64,000 nucleotides of DNA from Wocania arenilitoris (GCF_021728535.1 NZ_JAKKDU010000008.1:1-64000); one strand, 5' to 3'; counted from the first letter of the stretch, positions 1-9,510 are shown. Numbers and translations: made by a program. Notes: a model not told the origin generated them from the sequence alone.

Positions 1-89
1 TTGATTAATGATTTTGCATTGTGTTCTCTGTTCATTGTAATGATTTTTAAGGTTAAAATTATAATCTTTTTTCTCTCTTAAAAATCAAC

Positions 90-386
90 CTATAAAAGTT
101 CACTTTTTGCTGACGTTAAACAGGCTAAAGTCTCTATTAATGATGCCATTTTATCTCCTGTCATTGAGCAAATTATTCTTGATAATTTTATTCTACCAAG
201 AATGTCTTTTGGAATGGTATCTTGCCAAGCCGATTTAAAAACAATGATTGGACTCGCAAGGCAATCCATAAAATCGAAGACAAAATCACTCTTATCCTTT
301 TTAGTTGGTTTTAATACTTTTTCTTTTGCTGATATAGGTTTACACTCAAAACCAAAATCGAACTGAACTACTTTTAAATTTTCCAT
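90..386 (-). CDS. Small hypothetical protein, 98 aa (accessory region)
   Basis: I do not recognise this protein. It is 98 residues, has no signal peptide or membrane segment, and has a basic linker near residues 24-32 followed by a mixed hydrophobic region with three Cys. It follows the 53-aa gene at 403-564 by 16 bp on the same strand, so the two are probably co-transcribed. The setting, next to a truncated IS982 transposase and with no core gene until trxB, suggests an accessory gene of an integrative element. That is inference only. The ORF is complete, from ATG at 386 to a stop at 90. Confidence 0.5.
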   Translation of the reverse strand: MENLKVVQFDFGFECKPISAKEKVLKPTKKDKSDFVFDFMDCLASPIIVFKSAWQDTIPKDILGRIKLSRIICSMTGDKMASLIETLACLTSAKSELL

Positions 387-402
387 GATGTGAGACTTTA
401 AA

Positions 403-564
403 TTAAACGCTATCTAATAATACTTGATAATTCACAGGATGCTTATCTCTGTAATAAGCTAAATGACTTTCTCCACTATCGACATCGTAATTTTCACTAC
501 TTAATCGGTAATGTTCTTCTACTTCTTGTAATGACATGTTGAATTTTTCAGACACTTGTTTCAT
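403..564 (-). CDS. Very small hypothetical protein, 53 aa
   Basis: A short open frame starts with MKQVSEKFNMSLQEVEEHYR and ends at 403. The sequence is rich in charged residues and Tyr and looks like a genuine small soluble protein. It has no motif I know. It lies 16 bp upstream of the 98-aa gene in the same direction, and an A-rich leader precedes its ATG. Function is unknown. It is probably part of the same accessory unit as its neighbour. Confidence 0.4.
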   Translation of the reverse strand: MKQVSEKFNMSLQEVEEHYRLSSENYDVDSGESHLAYYRDKHPVNYQVLLDSV

Positions 565-668
565 AATTCTAAAATTTTTTGATTAAACAATATTTGAGCA
601 GTACCTAAACGGAAGCTAAAATCTCAGCTCAAAAGGAAACGGAATAAATGAGGAAGGGGATAAGCGCA

Positions 669-683
669 ACGGCCTTATGCCGT
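669..683. repeat. Short perfect hairpin (5-bp stem) in accessory spacer
   Basis: ACGGC, a 5-nt loop and GCCGT lie between the IS982 relic and the 53-aa gene. The surrounding 565-711 stretch carries no gene I can support and has higher GC than its neighbours, which fits a foreign origin. The hairpin may be a regulatory leader or chance. Confidence 0.25.
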
Positions 684-711
684 AGTCTTTTGATGGGTGT
701 ATTTTACGAGT

Positions 712-873
712 TTATCTTTGCACTATTCCCATAAATTCAGCATTTAAACTCAAACTAAGAAGTTCTAAATCGATAAGTTTTGGTTGGCGCCTTTGGTAGG
801 TCAAAAGCTGTTCTTTTGATATTCTTCGTAATACTTCAAATATTCTTTCGTAATTTGCATTTAGGTTGTTCAT
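712..873 (-). pseudogene. IS982-family transposase, N-terminal fragment
   Basis: The frame begins MNNLNANYERIFEVLRRISK and continues through QLLTYQRRQPKLIDLELLSL to EFMGI, the characteristic N-terminus of flavobacterial IS982-family transposases. These are about 290 residues long. Here the match stops after about 50 residues and the frame ends at 712. The catalytic DDE domain is absent from the window, so this is a relic truncated at its 3' side. The family call comes from memory of the conserved N-terminus; no search was run. Confidence 0.7.
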
Positions 874-958
874 TATTAATGTTTTATCGCTAAAACAAAT
901 TACTGATTGTCAGTAAAATGAACAACTTTTTTCTATTTAATCATAATGCACAACGGGT
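874..958 (-). mobile_element. Probable left end of the truncated IS982 element
   Basis: The 85 bp before the transposase start end near ACCCGTTGTGCATTA (read on the minus strand, 957-943). That sequence is placed where an IS terminal inverted repeat would be, about 40 bp beyond the trxB stop. The opposite end is missing, so the repeat cannot be confirmed here. Confidence 0.35.
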
Positions 959-996
959 TTTATAAAAATTTTAACACCCCAATTTTAATAAATGCT

Positions 997-1947
997 TTAT
1001 TCCTTAGCCGCCAGATAACGTTCGGCATCCAGAGCCGCCATACAACCTGTTCCTGCTGCTGTTACGGCTTGTCTGTAAACATGGTCGGCTGCATCTCCAG
1101 ATACAAACACACCATCTATATTAGTTTTTGAAGTCCCTGGTATATCATTAATAATGTACCCTGTTTCATCTAAATCTAAATAGCCCTTAAAAATATCAGT
1201 ATTTGGTTTGTGTCCAATAGCCACGAAGAAACCTGTTGCAGGAATTTCATGTTTTTCACCAGTTTTATTATTAAAAACTCTAACTCCAGTCACTACTTGC
1301 CCATCTCCTAGAACCTCATCAGTTTCAGTGTTGAATAAAATCTCGATGTTTTGGGTGTTTTTGACTCTGGCAGCCATAATTTTAGAAGCTCTAAAAACAT
1401 CTCTTCTTACAATCATAGTTACCTTTTTGCACAATTTAGATAAGTAGTGTGCTTCTTCACAAGCAGAGTCCCCGGCGCCTACAATAACAACCTCTTGATT
1501 TCTATAAAAGAACCCATCACAAATAGCACAGGCCGATACACCGCCGCCAAGCTTCAAATATTTTTGTTCAGATTCCAGACCCAAGTATTTGGCGCTTGCC
1601 CCTGTTGAAATAATTACTGTATCTGCGTGAATTTCCTTGGTATCGTTTACCCATACTTTATGTACATCTCCCGAAAAGTCAACTTTGGTAATCCAGCCAT
1701 CACGCACATCGGTTTCAAAACGTTGCGCCTGTGCCTGTAGTTGCATCATCATTTCCGGTCCGGTGACACCATCTGGATACCCTGGGAAATTCTCGACCTC
1801 ATTGGTTGTTGTTAATTGACCACCTGGTTGTGTGCCTTGATATAAAACGGGTTTCATATTGGCCCTTGCAGCATAAATAGCCGCCGTATAACCTGCAGGT
1901 CCAGACCCTATAATTAAGCATTTTACTTTTTCTATTGTATCTGACAT
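997..1947 (-). CDS. trxB: Thioredoxin reductase
   Basis: A 316-residue FAD/NADPH flavoenzyme that reduces thioredoxin in the cytoplasm. The FAD-binding motif GSGPAG is at residues 14-19. The redox-active pair is C140-A-I-C143 followed by DG. The NADPH-binding GAGDSA lies at about 157-162, and a second FAD motif near the C-terminus reads GVFVSGDAAD. Length and motif order match low-molecular-weight TrxB. It starts 11 bp after the class V PLP enzyme, so it is the last gene of the operon beginning at 6866. It also fits the thiol-redox theme of the following 25 kb, although that link is inference. Confidence 0.96.
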   Translation of the reverse strand: MSDTIEKVKCLIIGSGPAGYTAAIYAARANMKPVLYQGTQPGGQLTTTNEVENFPGYPDGVTGPEMMMQLQAQAQRFETDVRDGWITKVDFSGDVHKVWVNDTKEIHADTVIISTGASAKYLGLESEQKYLKLGGGVSACAICDGFFYRNQEVVIVGAGDSACEEAHYLSKLCKKVTMIVRRDVFRASKIMAARVKNTQNIEILFNTETDEVLGDGQVVTGVRVFNNKTGEKHEIPATGFFVAIGHKPNTDIFKGYLDLDETGYIINDIPGTSKTNIDGVFVSGDAADHVYRQAVTAAGTGCMAALDAERYLAAKE

Positions 1948-1958
1948 TATTTTTTGTA

Positions 1959-3449
1959 TTAAATTTTAAACCAATTTTTAGTAATCTCTTTTTCGATAAC
2001 TTCATTACCTCTATGAACAAACTCATTCTTAACCGCATCATATTTATAATCATCTCCCCACTCCTTAAATTTTTCAGCAACTTGTTTAACTGAATCACAA
2101 ATAAAGTTAACCTCTTCATTTGTCATGGTTGGATGTATGGACATGCGAATCCAACCTGGACGCTCTATTAAACAGCCATCGAGTATCTTTTTTTCTATTG
2201 ATTTCGATGTTGACTCGTTTACATTTAATAAGTAATGCCCATATGTGCCAGCACAAGAACAACCTCCACGTGTTTGAACACCGAAGCGGTCATTTAAAAG
2301 TTTCACTATTAAATTATAGTGTGCATCATCAATATAAAATGAAAATACGCCTAGTCTTTCGGTATGCTCTGGAGCCAAAATTTTTAGATTTTCAATTTTA
2401 GAAAGGTTTCTAAAAATAATATCATTTAGTTCATGCTCTCTATCTAAAATGTTTTGTACACCCATTTTTTCTTTAAGCTGGATAGACATCGCTATTTTAA
2501 TAGCCTGTAAAAAACCTGGTGTACCACCGTCTTCTCTGGTTTCAATATCATCAATATAATCGTGATCTCCCCAAGGATTCGTATAAGATACTGTACCACC
2601 ACCTGGGTTATCTGGCACTAAGTTTTTATATAGTTTTTTGTTGAATATAAGAACACCCGAAGACCCCGGTCCTCCTAAAAACTTATGAGGTGAAAATGTA
2701 ATAGCATCTAAATATTCATCCTCATTTTCTGGATGCATATTGATGTTTACATAGGGGGCAGAACACGCAAAATCTACAAAACACAAACCATTGTTTTGGT
2801 GCATCACGCTTGCAACGTCATGGTAATTTGTTCTGATACCTGTAACATTAGAACACCCAGTAATAGCTGCTATTTTTATCGGACAATCTTTGTTCTCTTT
2901 TATTAATTCTTGTAACTGATTAATACAGGGTAAACCTGCTTCATTTGAAGGAATTACTTTTACCCTAGCTATAGTTTCTAACCATGAAGTTTGGTTGGAA
3001 TGATGCTCCATATGAGATACAAAAATAATGGGTCTCTTTTCTTCTGGAACTGTGGTATAATCTTTTAAGCTTTCATTCACCTTTAATCCAAGGATCCTTT
3101 GAAACTTATTAATAGCTCCTGTCATGCCAGTACCAACAGTAATCAACACATCTTCTTTAGAAGCATTTACATGGTTTTTAATAATGTTTCTGGCATCGTG
3201 ATAAGCCAAAGTCATGGTAGACCCCGTAATAGATGTTTCGGTATGGGTATTCGCTACATAAGGCCCTATTTCATTTAATAATTTTTCTTCGATAGGTCGA
3301 TATAGTCTACCACTGGCTGTCCAATCTGCATAAATAATTTTTTTTCTGCCGTAAGGCGAATCAAAATATTGATCTACACCCACAATATGTTCTCTAAATG
3401 GTCTAAAATACTTTTCTAAACTATCAAATTCAACTTTAACTCTTAACAT
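1959..3449 (-). CDS. Class V aminotransferase / cysteine desulfurase-like PLP enzyme
   Basis: A PLP-dependent fold-type I enzyme of the class V (NifS/Csd/isopenicillin-epimerase) group. Numbering below is from an upstream TTG at 3485, which would overlap the preceding ABC gene by 11 bp. The PLP lysine is in SPHKFLGG (K268), the PLP aspartate in VDFACSAP (D238), and a cysteine-rich loop RGGCSCAG (C409/C411) sits where desulfurases carry their catalytic Cys. I prefer the ATG at 3449 because it has a typical A-rich leader. It lies between an ABC exporter-like cassette and trxB. Sulfur transfer is possible, but the exact substrate cannot be told from sequence. Confidence 0.85.
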   Translation of the reverse strand: MLRVKVEFDSLEKYFRPFREHIVGVDQYFDSPYGRKKIIYADWTASGRLYRPIEEKLLNEIGPYVANTHTETSITGSTMTLAYHDARNIIKNHVNASKEDVLITVGTGMTGAINKFQRILGLKVNESLKDYTTVPEEKRPIIFVSHMEHHSNQTSWLETIARVKVIPSNEAGLPCINQLQELIKENKDCPIKIAAITGCSNVTGIRTNYHDVASVMHQNNGLCFVDFACSAPYVNINMHPENEDEYLDAITFSPHKFLGGPGSSGVLIFNKKLYKNLVPDNPGGGTVSYTNPWGDHDYIDDIETREDGGTPGFLQAIKIAMSIQLKEKMGVQNILDREHELNDIIFRNLSKIENLKILAPEHTERLGVFSFYIDDAHYNLIVKLLNDRFGVQTRGGCSCAGTYGHYLLNVNESTSKSIEKKILDGCLIERPGWIRMSIHPTMTNEEVNFICDSVKQVAEKFKEWGDDYKYDAVKNEFVHRGNEVIEKEITKNWFKI

Positions 3450-3474
3450 ATTTTTGTTGTTTAAATTATTCTTC

Positions 3475-4176
3475 TTAAGAATCAATAGTTTCTAAATATA
3501 AATCTTCTAATTCCTTTAGGCTTATATCTTCACTTTTAAAAGATTCAACTAAACGTCCCTCTTTCATAATTCCAATATGTGTTGCAATTTGCTTTGCACG
3601 AAAAATATCATGAGTTGCCATAAGTGTTGCTACCCCTTTGTCTTTAAGGGTTAATAGCAAATTAGAAAATTCATTACTTGCCCTTGGGTCTAATCCAGAT
3701 GTAGGTTCATCCAAAAGCAACACTTTAGCATCTTTAGCTAAAGCAATAGCAATGCCTACTTTTTGGCGCATACCTTTAGAATATGCAGACACTCTTTTGG
3801 TATGTGCATTAGCTTGTAATCCAGCTTCTGTTAGAAAATCTATAAACTCTGCTCTATTATACTTTTTCTTTGCTAAACCAACAAAATACTCTAGGTTTTC
3901 TAAACCAGTTAAAGTAGGGTAGAGCATCAAGTTTTCAGGAATATATGACAAATATTTTTTTGTCTCCATGTTTTTTTTGCTAACATCTAATCCGTTTATG
4001 CTAACACTTCCTTTTGTTGCTTCAATAAACCCTAGAAACAAATTAATGGTAGTCGATTTACCAGCACCATTGGCGCCTAATAGACAATAAATATCGCCTG
4101 CTTCAACTTTAATATTCAAATTATTAAGAGCAGAAAAGTTATTATATTCTTTACTTAAATTAGTTGCTTCTAACAT
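3475..4176 (-). CDS. ABC transporter ATP-binding protein
   Basis: A 233-residue ABC ATPase. Walker A is GANGAGKST (34-42), the signature region is YSKGMRQK (132-139; K replaces the first G of LSGGQ, as is common in ABC-2 type ATPases), Walker B is VLLLDEP with the D-loop SGLDP, and the H-loop histidine is in MATHD. It follows the permease at 4180-5484 by 3 bp. The two DUF3526-type permeases and this ATPase form one cassette, probably an exporter or membrane-remodelling complex. The substrate is unknown. Confidence 0.93.
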   Translation of the reverse strand: MLEATNLSKEYNNFSALNNLNIKVEAGDIYCLLGANGAGKSTTINLFLGFIEATKGSVSINGLDVSKKNMETKKYLSYIPENLMLYPTLTGLENLEYFVGLAKKKYNRAEFIDFLTEAGLQANAHTKRVSAYSKGMRQKVGIAIALAKDAKVLLLDEPTSGLDPRASNEFSNLLLTLKDKGVATLMATHDIFRAKQIATHIGIMKEGRLVESFKSEDISLKELEDLYLETIDS

Positions 4177-4179
4177 ATC

Positions 4180-5484
4180 TTAATTATTTTTTTTTGGGAA
4201 ATTATTGAAATCTTCTACTGTTAATTTTTGATGGTTTTTGTATTTGTTATAAAAATAGGCTGTCCATTCTTTTTGAAATGTTTTTGTTGAATTTTGAAAA
4301 CTCAAATAGTGTTGAGTATCGGTTTCAGCAATTTCATTCATTGTGTTTTGAAATAGTATAGAAGGAGAAAACCAACTAAGTTTATTTGCAAATTCACGTT
4401 GATTCATGGATTGATTTTCAAACTTGCTTTCAAACGCATCCATAAATTTATTTTTTTCATTTAATAGAATAAAGTTTTTATTCCAATAGATTCTAAAGCG
4501 ATTATTTGCATCAACTTCTTTATCCTTTTCTGATGGATTGTCTTCATAAAACTTATGTAAAATAGCTTCCTCTTTCTTTTCGAATTCTTTTTCAATAGCT
4601 CTTTTTGAAGTGATGTATTCAACTCTAGATGGAGAAGGGTATACACTGCTTGCTAAAATATTTACAAAACTTGGTATAATCAATACGAAAAGTAACCATG
4701 TACCTAATAGTAAAATGATATTTTGAGAAGAAGACTTGTTAAGTAAGTTTACTAAAAAAGCCAAACCAAACCAAAACAAAGTATATAAAGCAATACTTAA
4801 TAGTAAAACTAAATAAGATGTGTTTAAGAAATTAATATTTATGATAGATAACGATAAAGTTAATACAGCACTTATTAATAATACTAGGAAAAAATAACGA
4901 AATACTATTTTTTTTAATAACCATGTCTTTATATTAATTGGCATAGAAAGTAGCAGTCTAAGTGTGCCTTGTTCTCTTTCTGACGAAAGAATGTTATAAC
5001 TAAAAGCAATAATTAAAAGCGGTAAAATAAATACAAATACAAAGGCTAAATCAAAACCTCCGGTAGCGATATTCATTGGGTTTTCAAAATTGTCATTATC
5101 TTTTTCTGCATTGGTGCCTCCAATATTTACTTTGCTGAAATAAGGAAAAATATCACTTTGACCGTTACTAATAAGAGAAAGTGGCGCTGGAGTTACTGTT
5201 AAATAAGTACCACCGTAATAATTACCCATAGCTACTGGGTTTGTAGGGTCTTCAAAAACTCTTTTGGGAGCTTCTTTTGTGCCCTTTTCAATAGAATCAA
5301 GGCTGTTTATATGGTTAGTATAAAATGTGTTCTCGTTATTTTTCACTAGTTCTATACCTTCTAATTGTTTATCAACTCTTGATTTACCATTGTTAGAAGC
5401 AAACAAAATGAAAATAAAAAGAAATAGTACTAATGTTAATACTAAAGGGTTTCTTATTATATTTTTAAGTTCTAGTTTTATCAT
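4180..5484 (-). CDS. ABC-2 type permease, DUF3526-like, second subunit
   Basis: 434 residues. One N-terminal membrane helix (about 9-29) is followed by a large extracytoplasmic domain (about 30-150), then a cluster of roughly five helices (about 150-290), then a long charged C-terminal region. The motif NILSSEREQGTLRLLLSMPI before the second helix is typical of ABC-2 permeases. It overlaps the 461-aa permease by 4 bp and precedes the ATPase by 3 bp, so the subunits are translationally coupled. Two related but divergent permeases suggest a heterodimeric channel. Confidence 0.88.
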   Translation of the reverse strand: MIKLELKNIIRNPLVLTLVLFLFIFILFASNNGKSRVDKQLEGIELVKNNENTFYTNHINSLDSIEKGTKEAPKRVFEDPTNPVAMGNYYGGTYLTVTPAPLSLISNGQSDIFPYFSKVNIGGTNAEKDNDNFENPMNIATGGFDLAFVFVFILPLLIIAFSYNILSSEREQGTLRLLLSMPINIKTWLLKKIVFRYFFLVLLISAVLTLSLSIININFLNTSYLVLLLSIALYTLFWFGLAFLVNLLNKSSSQNIILLLGTWLLFVLIIPSFVNILASSVYPSPSRVEYITSKRAIEKEFEKKEEAILHKFYEDNPSEKDKEVDANNRFRIYWNKNFILLNEKNKFMDAFESKFENQSMNQREFANKLSWFSPSILFQNTMNEIAETDTQHYLSFQNSTKTFQKEWTAYFYNKYKNHQKLTVEDFNNFPKKNN

Positions 5485-6866
5485 TTCAATTTATTTTTTT
5501 GAACAGATAGAATTACCAAAAGACCACTTAATAACCACCATATAATTAAATACATTAAGTTACTAGAGTTTTTTTCTATAGTTTGTGAAAGCGTGATTGG
5601 TTGGTATTCAAACTTTATGTTTTTCTTGAAAAAATCTGCGTCTACTGCGCCTCTTGGACCATTGTTTAAACTGCTAATTAAAGCGCCTCTATATTCTTCG
5701 GCTTGATAGGTAAAGTTGTAATGTGATTGTAAATCTGTGTTTGCAAATTGCATTGAAAGCATTCTCATTAAAATTGTTGGAGAAATGAATGCATTTAGTT
5801 GATGGATTTTCAATTGCTCAATATATATATTGTTTAATTGAGTCATTGCATTTTTATATACCGTAGTCTCGTGTTTTTCTCCTGCTTGCATAAGCAATTG
5901 ATAAAAATTAACAGGGAGTTTTTCGATACTCTTTACATTATACTTTTTTAGTAAGCTATCCTTAAAAGCAACGGCTTTTTCCGAGGAAGGGTCATGTCCA
6001 TTAATACCGCTTGCTAATTCTTTTTTTATATTTTCTTGATACGATATCGCAGAAGGTGTTTCATGCGTTTTTTTTGACATATCTGCTGTTAATTTGGGCA
6101 TAAGCAAAGCAGAAATCATCCAAAAGCTTAGTAAAATAATTAAAGAGAAATTACTGCTTTTTGCCCATACTGATGTTGCTATAGAAAGATGTATAAATAT
6201 TCCATAGTATAGTAGTAAGCTAATTAAAACAAACCCATAACGTAAAAAGTCTCCATTTTCGTAATTTGAAAAAGCAATAAAACAAAATCCTAATAAAAAA
6301 ACAGGTACTAATAATAAAAGTAACGCTAACCATATTCCAATGGTTTTACCTAAAACTAATTTTCTTTTTGATCCGCCTTGGCTAAGTATAAGTTGAAGTG
6401 TGCCACTTTCTTTCTCTGTAGTAAAACTATTAAATCCTAATAAAATAATAAGTAATGGCATTAAAAATATAAAAACAAAAGCGGGACTTAAATCTGCAAA
6501 TCTAGCCAGGTCATTTTGATCCCTAATTTGCTTATATGATGCCGAATTTTGACGATGTGCCTCTAAAAAGATAGAAACCCCTAAATATTTATTTAATCCA
6601 TTGTCTATTAAAGAAAGTGTGGGAATAGGTTTAAAAGCAAAAGTGCCGTAATGCGCTGCAGAATGAGCGCTTTTTTTGCCTTGACCTTCCCATTGATCTC
6701 TTGCTAAATTTTGAGCAGTTTGATGTTCTTGTTGAACTTTTTTGTACGTTTTCCAACTAATAAACATTGAGAATACGAGTAATATTAAAAGCGTAATACT
6801 GATTAAACGAAACCTATTATTTCGTAAAAGCTCTTTAACTTCTTTTTTGGCGATTAATAATATCAT
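5481..6866 (-). CDS. ABC-2 type permease, DUF3526-like, first subunit
   Basis: 461 residues with the same architecture as its downstream neighbour: an N-terminal helix (about 18-40), an extracytoplasmic domain, the segment GFNSFTTEKESGTLQLILSQ, and a five- to six-helix membrane core, with a last helix at the C-terminus. It is the first gene of the operon 6866-997. I see no specific operator upstream; a 9-bp hairpin lies at 6973-6997. The substrate is unknown. Confidence 0.88.
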   Translation of the reverse strand: MILLIAKKEVKELLRNNRFRLISITLLILLVFSMFISWKTYKKVQQEHQTAQNLARDQWEGQGKKSAHSAAHYGTFAFKPIPTLSLIDNGLNKYLGVSIFLEAHRQNSASYKQIRDQNDLARFADLSPAFVFIFLMPLLIILLGFNSFTTEKESGTLQLILSQGGSKRKLVLGKTIGIWLALLLLLVPVFLLGFCFIAFSNYENGDFLRYGFVLISLLLYYGIFIHLSIATSVWAKSSNFSLIILLSFWMISALLMPKLTADMSKKTHETPSAISYQENIKKELASGINGHDPSSEKAVAFKDSLLKKYNVKSIEKLPVNFYQLLMQAGEKHETTVYKNAMTQLNNIYIEQLKIHQLNAFISPTILMRMLSMQFANTDLQSHYNFTYQAEEYRGALISSLNNGPRGAVDADFFKKNIKFEYQPITLSQTIEKNSSNLMYLIIWWLLSGLLVILSVQKNKLK

Positions 6867-6972
6867 AGAAAAATTTGTATATATAAAATTCTTTCTGAAA
6901 GGTTTAAATAGCTTTCTAATTTTTGCTTTTTATTCTTTGTGTTGTAAACATTTAAAGTTATTTTTTAAGTAA

Positions 6973-6997
6973 TCACTCCGGTAACCAGCCGGAGTGA
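6973..6997. terminator. Perfect 9-bp hairpin between the TerB-like gene and the ABC operon
   Basis: TCACTCCGG, a 7-nt loop and CCGGAGTGA form a GC-rich stem in otherwise AT-rich DNA. It lies downstream of the minus-strand TerB-like unit and upstream of the ABC operon, where a terminator belongs. It has no clean T-tract, so it could equally be a short dispersed palindrome. Confidence 0.4.
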
Positions 6998-7046
6998 CAT
7001 CAATCAAAAAATCATCCTTTGTTAATTACTTTAACACTAAAACAAA

Positions 7047-7184
7047 TTATCGGATGAACTCTTTATTTTTTAAATATCTTATGTTTTCTATTAAACAGGC
7101 ATAATACCAATTCATATCTGGTTCTAATGAATAAGCACCATCGATTGTCTTTGCACAACCTTTAACATAGCTAAGAAAACTATT
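7047..7184 (-). pseudogene. Possible gene relic, 45 codons without a start
   Basis: Just past the stop of the 111-aa gene, another frame stays open for 45 codons and reads as protein-like text: SYVKGCAKTIDGAYSLEPDM, then NWYYACLIENIRYL, then KNKEFIR and a stop. It has no ATG, GTG or TTG at its beginning. It may be the 3' end of a lost gene or a frameshifted extension of the TerB-like gene. I do not recognise a family. Confidence 0.3.
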
Positions 7185-7515
7185 TTAAAAGGTGTTTTAA
7201 GTACATTAATAAGTTTCGTTCTTCTATATCATATTTGCCATCCGTAAGGAATAATTCTTTAATACTATTGAAAAGCTCCTCTGTATTTTCGCTTGAGTAT
7301 CCTAACCTATTATGAGCACCAATAATTTTTTGTAGACTAGCATAGTCACTGTCTAGTTCAAATTCATCATGCATTTTATCAAAAAAAGCATAAGACGTTT
7401 TTGTTTTTACTAATGCAATTTCCTTTTTTGATTCCTTGTAATCAGCATTTATACAGTAGATAAACAAATACGTTAAAAATTCATCTTTGATCCAATTTGT
7501 AGAATAATCTTTCAT
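7180..7515 (-). CDS. TerB-like small helical protein
   Basis: 111 residues, all-helical by appearance and acidic, with no signal peptide. Spaced segments such as FLTYLFIYCINADYKESKKE (about 13-32) and DGKYDIEERNLLMYL at the C-terminus recall the two metal-binding helix pairs of the TerB/DjlA-like fold, but the match is by feel rather than by a diagnostic motif. It starts 6 bp downstream of dsbD, so it is probably in the same transcript. Its role is unknown; TerB-like domains are associated with membrane stress systems. Confidence 0.6.
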   Translation of the reverse strand: MKDYSTNWIKDEFLTYLFIYCINADYKESKKEIALVKTKTSYAFFDKMHDEFELDSDYASLQKIIGAHNRLGYSSENTEELFNSIKELFLTDGKYDIEERNLLMYLKHLLK

Positions 7516-7521
7516 AATAGT

Positions 7522-9510
7522 TTATTTTTGAAATTTTGACACGCCTTCTTTTAACCAAGTATGGTATTCATCAACATCTGGCGTATAAGCTACTGGATCT
7601 ATAAGATTATCTTCATTATGATCCATAAGAACATAAAATGGTTGAGAGTTTGCTTTGTATTTAATAGTTTGTAACTCACTCCATTTTTGACCTATATATT
7701 TTAGTTTCTTGCCTGGTTTCAATTTTGAATCTACAACTTCATCAGCTTCTAACTTACGTTTATCATCTACATATAAAGAAATTAAAACGACGTCATTCTT
7801 TAAAATTTGTAAAACCTCCGGTTTTGGCCACACATTTTGTTCCATCTTTCTGCAATTTACACATGCCCAACCTGTAAAATCAATCATTACCGGCTTACCT
7901 ACTTCTTTAGCATAAGCTAAACCTTTATCATAATCATTAAAAGCTAAAATATCGTGTGGTGCCAATAAATGAGCACCTTCTGGTAAATTATTATGATTTT
8001 CAGAAACTGAACCGCCTCCAACTTTACTAAACCCTACACCATAAGGAGATTCGCTGTACTCCTGTGGTGGCGGAAATGCACTAATTAAATTAAGAGGCGC
8101 TCCCCAAAGCCCTGGAATCATGTATATTGTAAATGATAATACAATTAAACCTAAACTTAAACGACCTACTGAAATATGAGTTAAAGGCGAATCGTGTGGT
8201 AACTGTATTTTTCCGAAAAGATAAAATGCCAAAGCTCCAAATATCGCAATCCAAATGGCTATAAAAACTTCTCTTTCTAAAAAGTGTGCTTGCAATACCA
8301 AATCGGCTTGTGATAAAAATTTAAAGGCCAATGCTAATTCTAAAAACCCTAAAACTACTTTTACGGTATTGAGCCAACCTCCAGATTTAGGTAATGAATT
8401 TAACCAACCAGGGAATGCCGCAAATAATGCAAAAGGTAATGCTATAGCCAATGAAAAACCAAACATCCCTACTACTGGCCCAATTTTATCACCGCCAGCA
8501 GCAGCCTCAACTAAAATAGTTCCCACTATTGGGCCTGTACAAGAAAAAGACACTATTGCTAGAGCCAAAGCCATAAAGAAAATCCCAATATAACCTCCTC
8601 TATCCGCTTGCGAATCTACTTTATTAGCCCAAGAATTAGGTAGCATAATCTCGAAAGCCCCTAAAAAGGACACTGCAAATATTATTAATAGTAAGAAGAA
8701 TATAATATTAAACCAAATATTAGTCGCTAATGCATTTAATGCACTTGGACCGAAAATAGCAGATACAAATACTCCCAATAAAACATAAATCACTATGATG
8801 CAAACTCCGTAAATAATTGCATTCCTAATACCTTCACTTTTATTTTTACTTTGTTTGGTAAAGAAGCTTACTGTCATAGGAATCATTGGAAACACACACG
8901 GTGTTAGTAAAGCAGTAAACCCAAATAAAAAGGCCAAAATAAATGTTCCCCACAAACTTCTTTTAGATTCACCACTTTTAGATGTATCTACTTTATGTTC
9001 TGATAAAGCGGCTGAAGTTTCGCTATCACTTGCAGGTACTATTTTAACTACTGCAGCCTTCTCTTTTGATAGATTAAAAACTAAATCTACTTCAGTAGGC
9101 GGTAAGCATTGCTCATCATTACAAACCATGAATTCCACAAAACCTTCTATTGCTGCTTTATCTCCTAAAACTTCTATGTTCTGTTCGAAAACGGCATTGC
9201 CTTCAAAAAATTTAATCTTCATTTTAAAAACAGGGTCGTCTACTGTATGCCCTTCTCCTTCAGAGGTATTACCAACTATTTTAAACGCACCATTGGCATC
9301 ATCGTAAGTAAAAGTTGTTGGAATTGGTCCATCTTCAGGAACATTTTGTGAGTATAAGTGCCACCCGGGTTCAATACTTGCCTTTGAAATTAACTTGTAT
9401 TCTGTATCTGAAATTTTCTCAACAGAGGTTGACCATTTTACTGGTTCAAATATTTGTGAAAAGCCAATCGTGGAAAAGGTTAAAACAACTATTAAAATTA
9501 GTTTTTTCAT
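7522..9510 (-). CDS. dsbD: Thiol:disulfide interchange protein DsbD
   Basis: 662 residues with the full three-part DsbD layout. A signal peptide (1-18) is followed by an N-terminal DsbD-alpha domain whose pair C130/C135 sits in [10 protein letters not shown]. The eight-helix CcdA-like membrane domain (about 190-470) has its conserved cysteines in TPCVFPMIP (C205) and SCTGP (C324). The C-terminal thioredoxin domain carries WACVNC (C550/C553). The protein moves electrons from cytoplasmic thioredoxin (trxB is nearby) to periplasmic TlpA/DsbC-type partners, several of which are encoded in the next 20 kb. It is separated from the M16 peptidase by a strong terminator. Confidence 0.95.
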   Translation of the reverse strand: MKKLILIVVLTFSTIGFSQIFEPVKWSTSVEKISDTEYKLISKASIEPGWHLYSQNVPEDGPIPTTFTYDDANGAFKIVGNTSEGEGHTVDDPVFKMKIKFFEGNAVFEQNIEVLGDKAAIEGFVEFMVCNDEQCLPPTEVDLVFNLSKEKAAVVKIVPASDSETSAALSEHKVDTSKSGESKRSLWGTFILAFLFGFTALLTPCVFPMIPMTVSFFTKQSKNKSEGIRNAIIYGVCIIVIYVLLGVFVSAIFGPSALNALATNIWFNIIFFLLLIIFAVSFLGAFEIMLPNSWANKVDSQADRGGYIGIFFMALALAIVSFSCTGPIVGTILVEAAAGGDKIGPVVGMFGFSLAIALPFALFAAFPGWLNSLPKSGGWLNTVKVVLGFLELALAFKFLSQADLVLQAHFLEREVFIAIWIAIFGALAFYLFGKIQLPHDSPLTHISVGRLSLGLIVLSFTIYMIPGLWGAPLNLISAFPPPQEYSESPYGVGFSKVGGGSVSENHNNLPEGAHLLAPHDILAFNDYDKGLAYAKEVGKPVMIDFTGWACVNCRKMEQNVWPKPEVLQILKNDVVLISLYVDDKRKLEADEVVDSKLKPGKKLKYIGQKWSELQTIKYKANSQPFYVLMDHNEDNLIDPVAYTPDVDEYHTWLKEGVSKFQK

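Noticed and set aside
1799-2119. 106-codon minus frame spanning the trxB/PLP-enzyme junction
   Set aside because: It overlaps two strong genes in another frame, and its composition is translation noise.
8255-9307. Plus-strand open frames of 112 and 150 codons opposite dsbD
   Set aside because: They lie wholly within a well-supported gene, have codon content mirroring it, and show no motifs.
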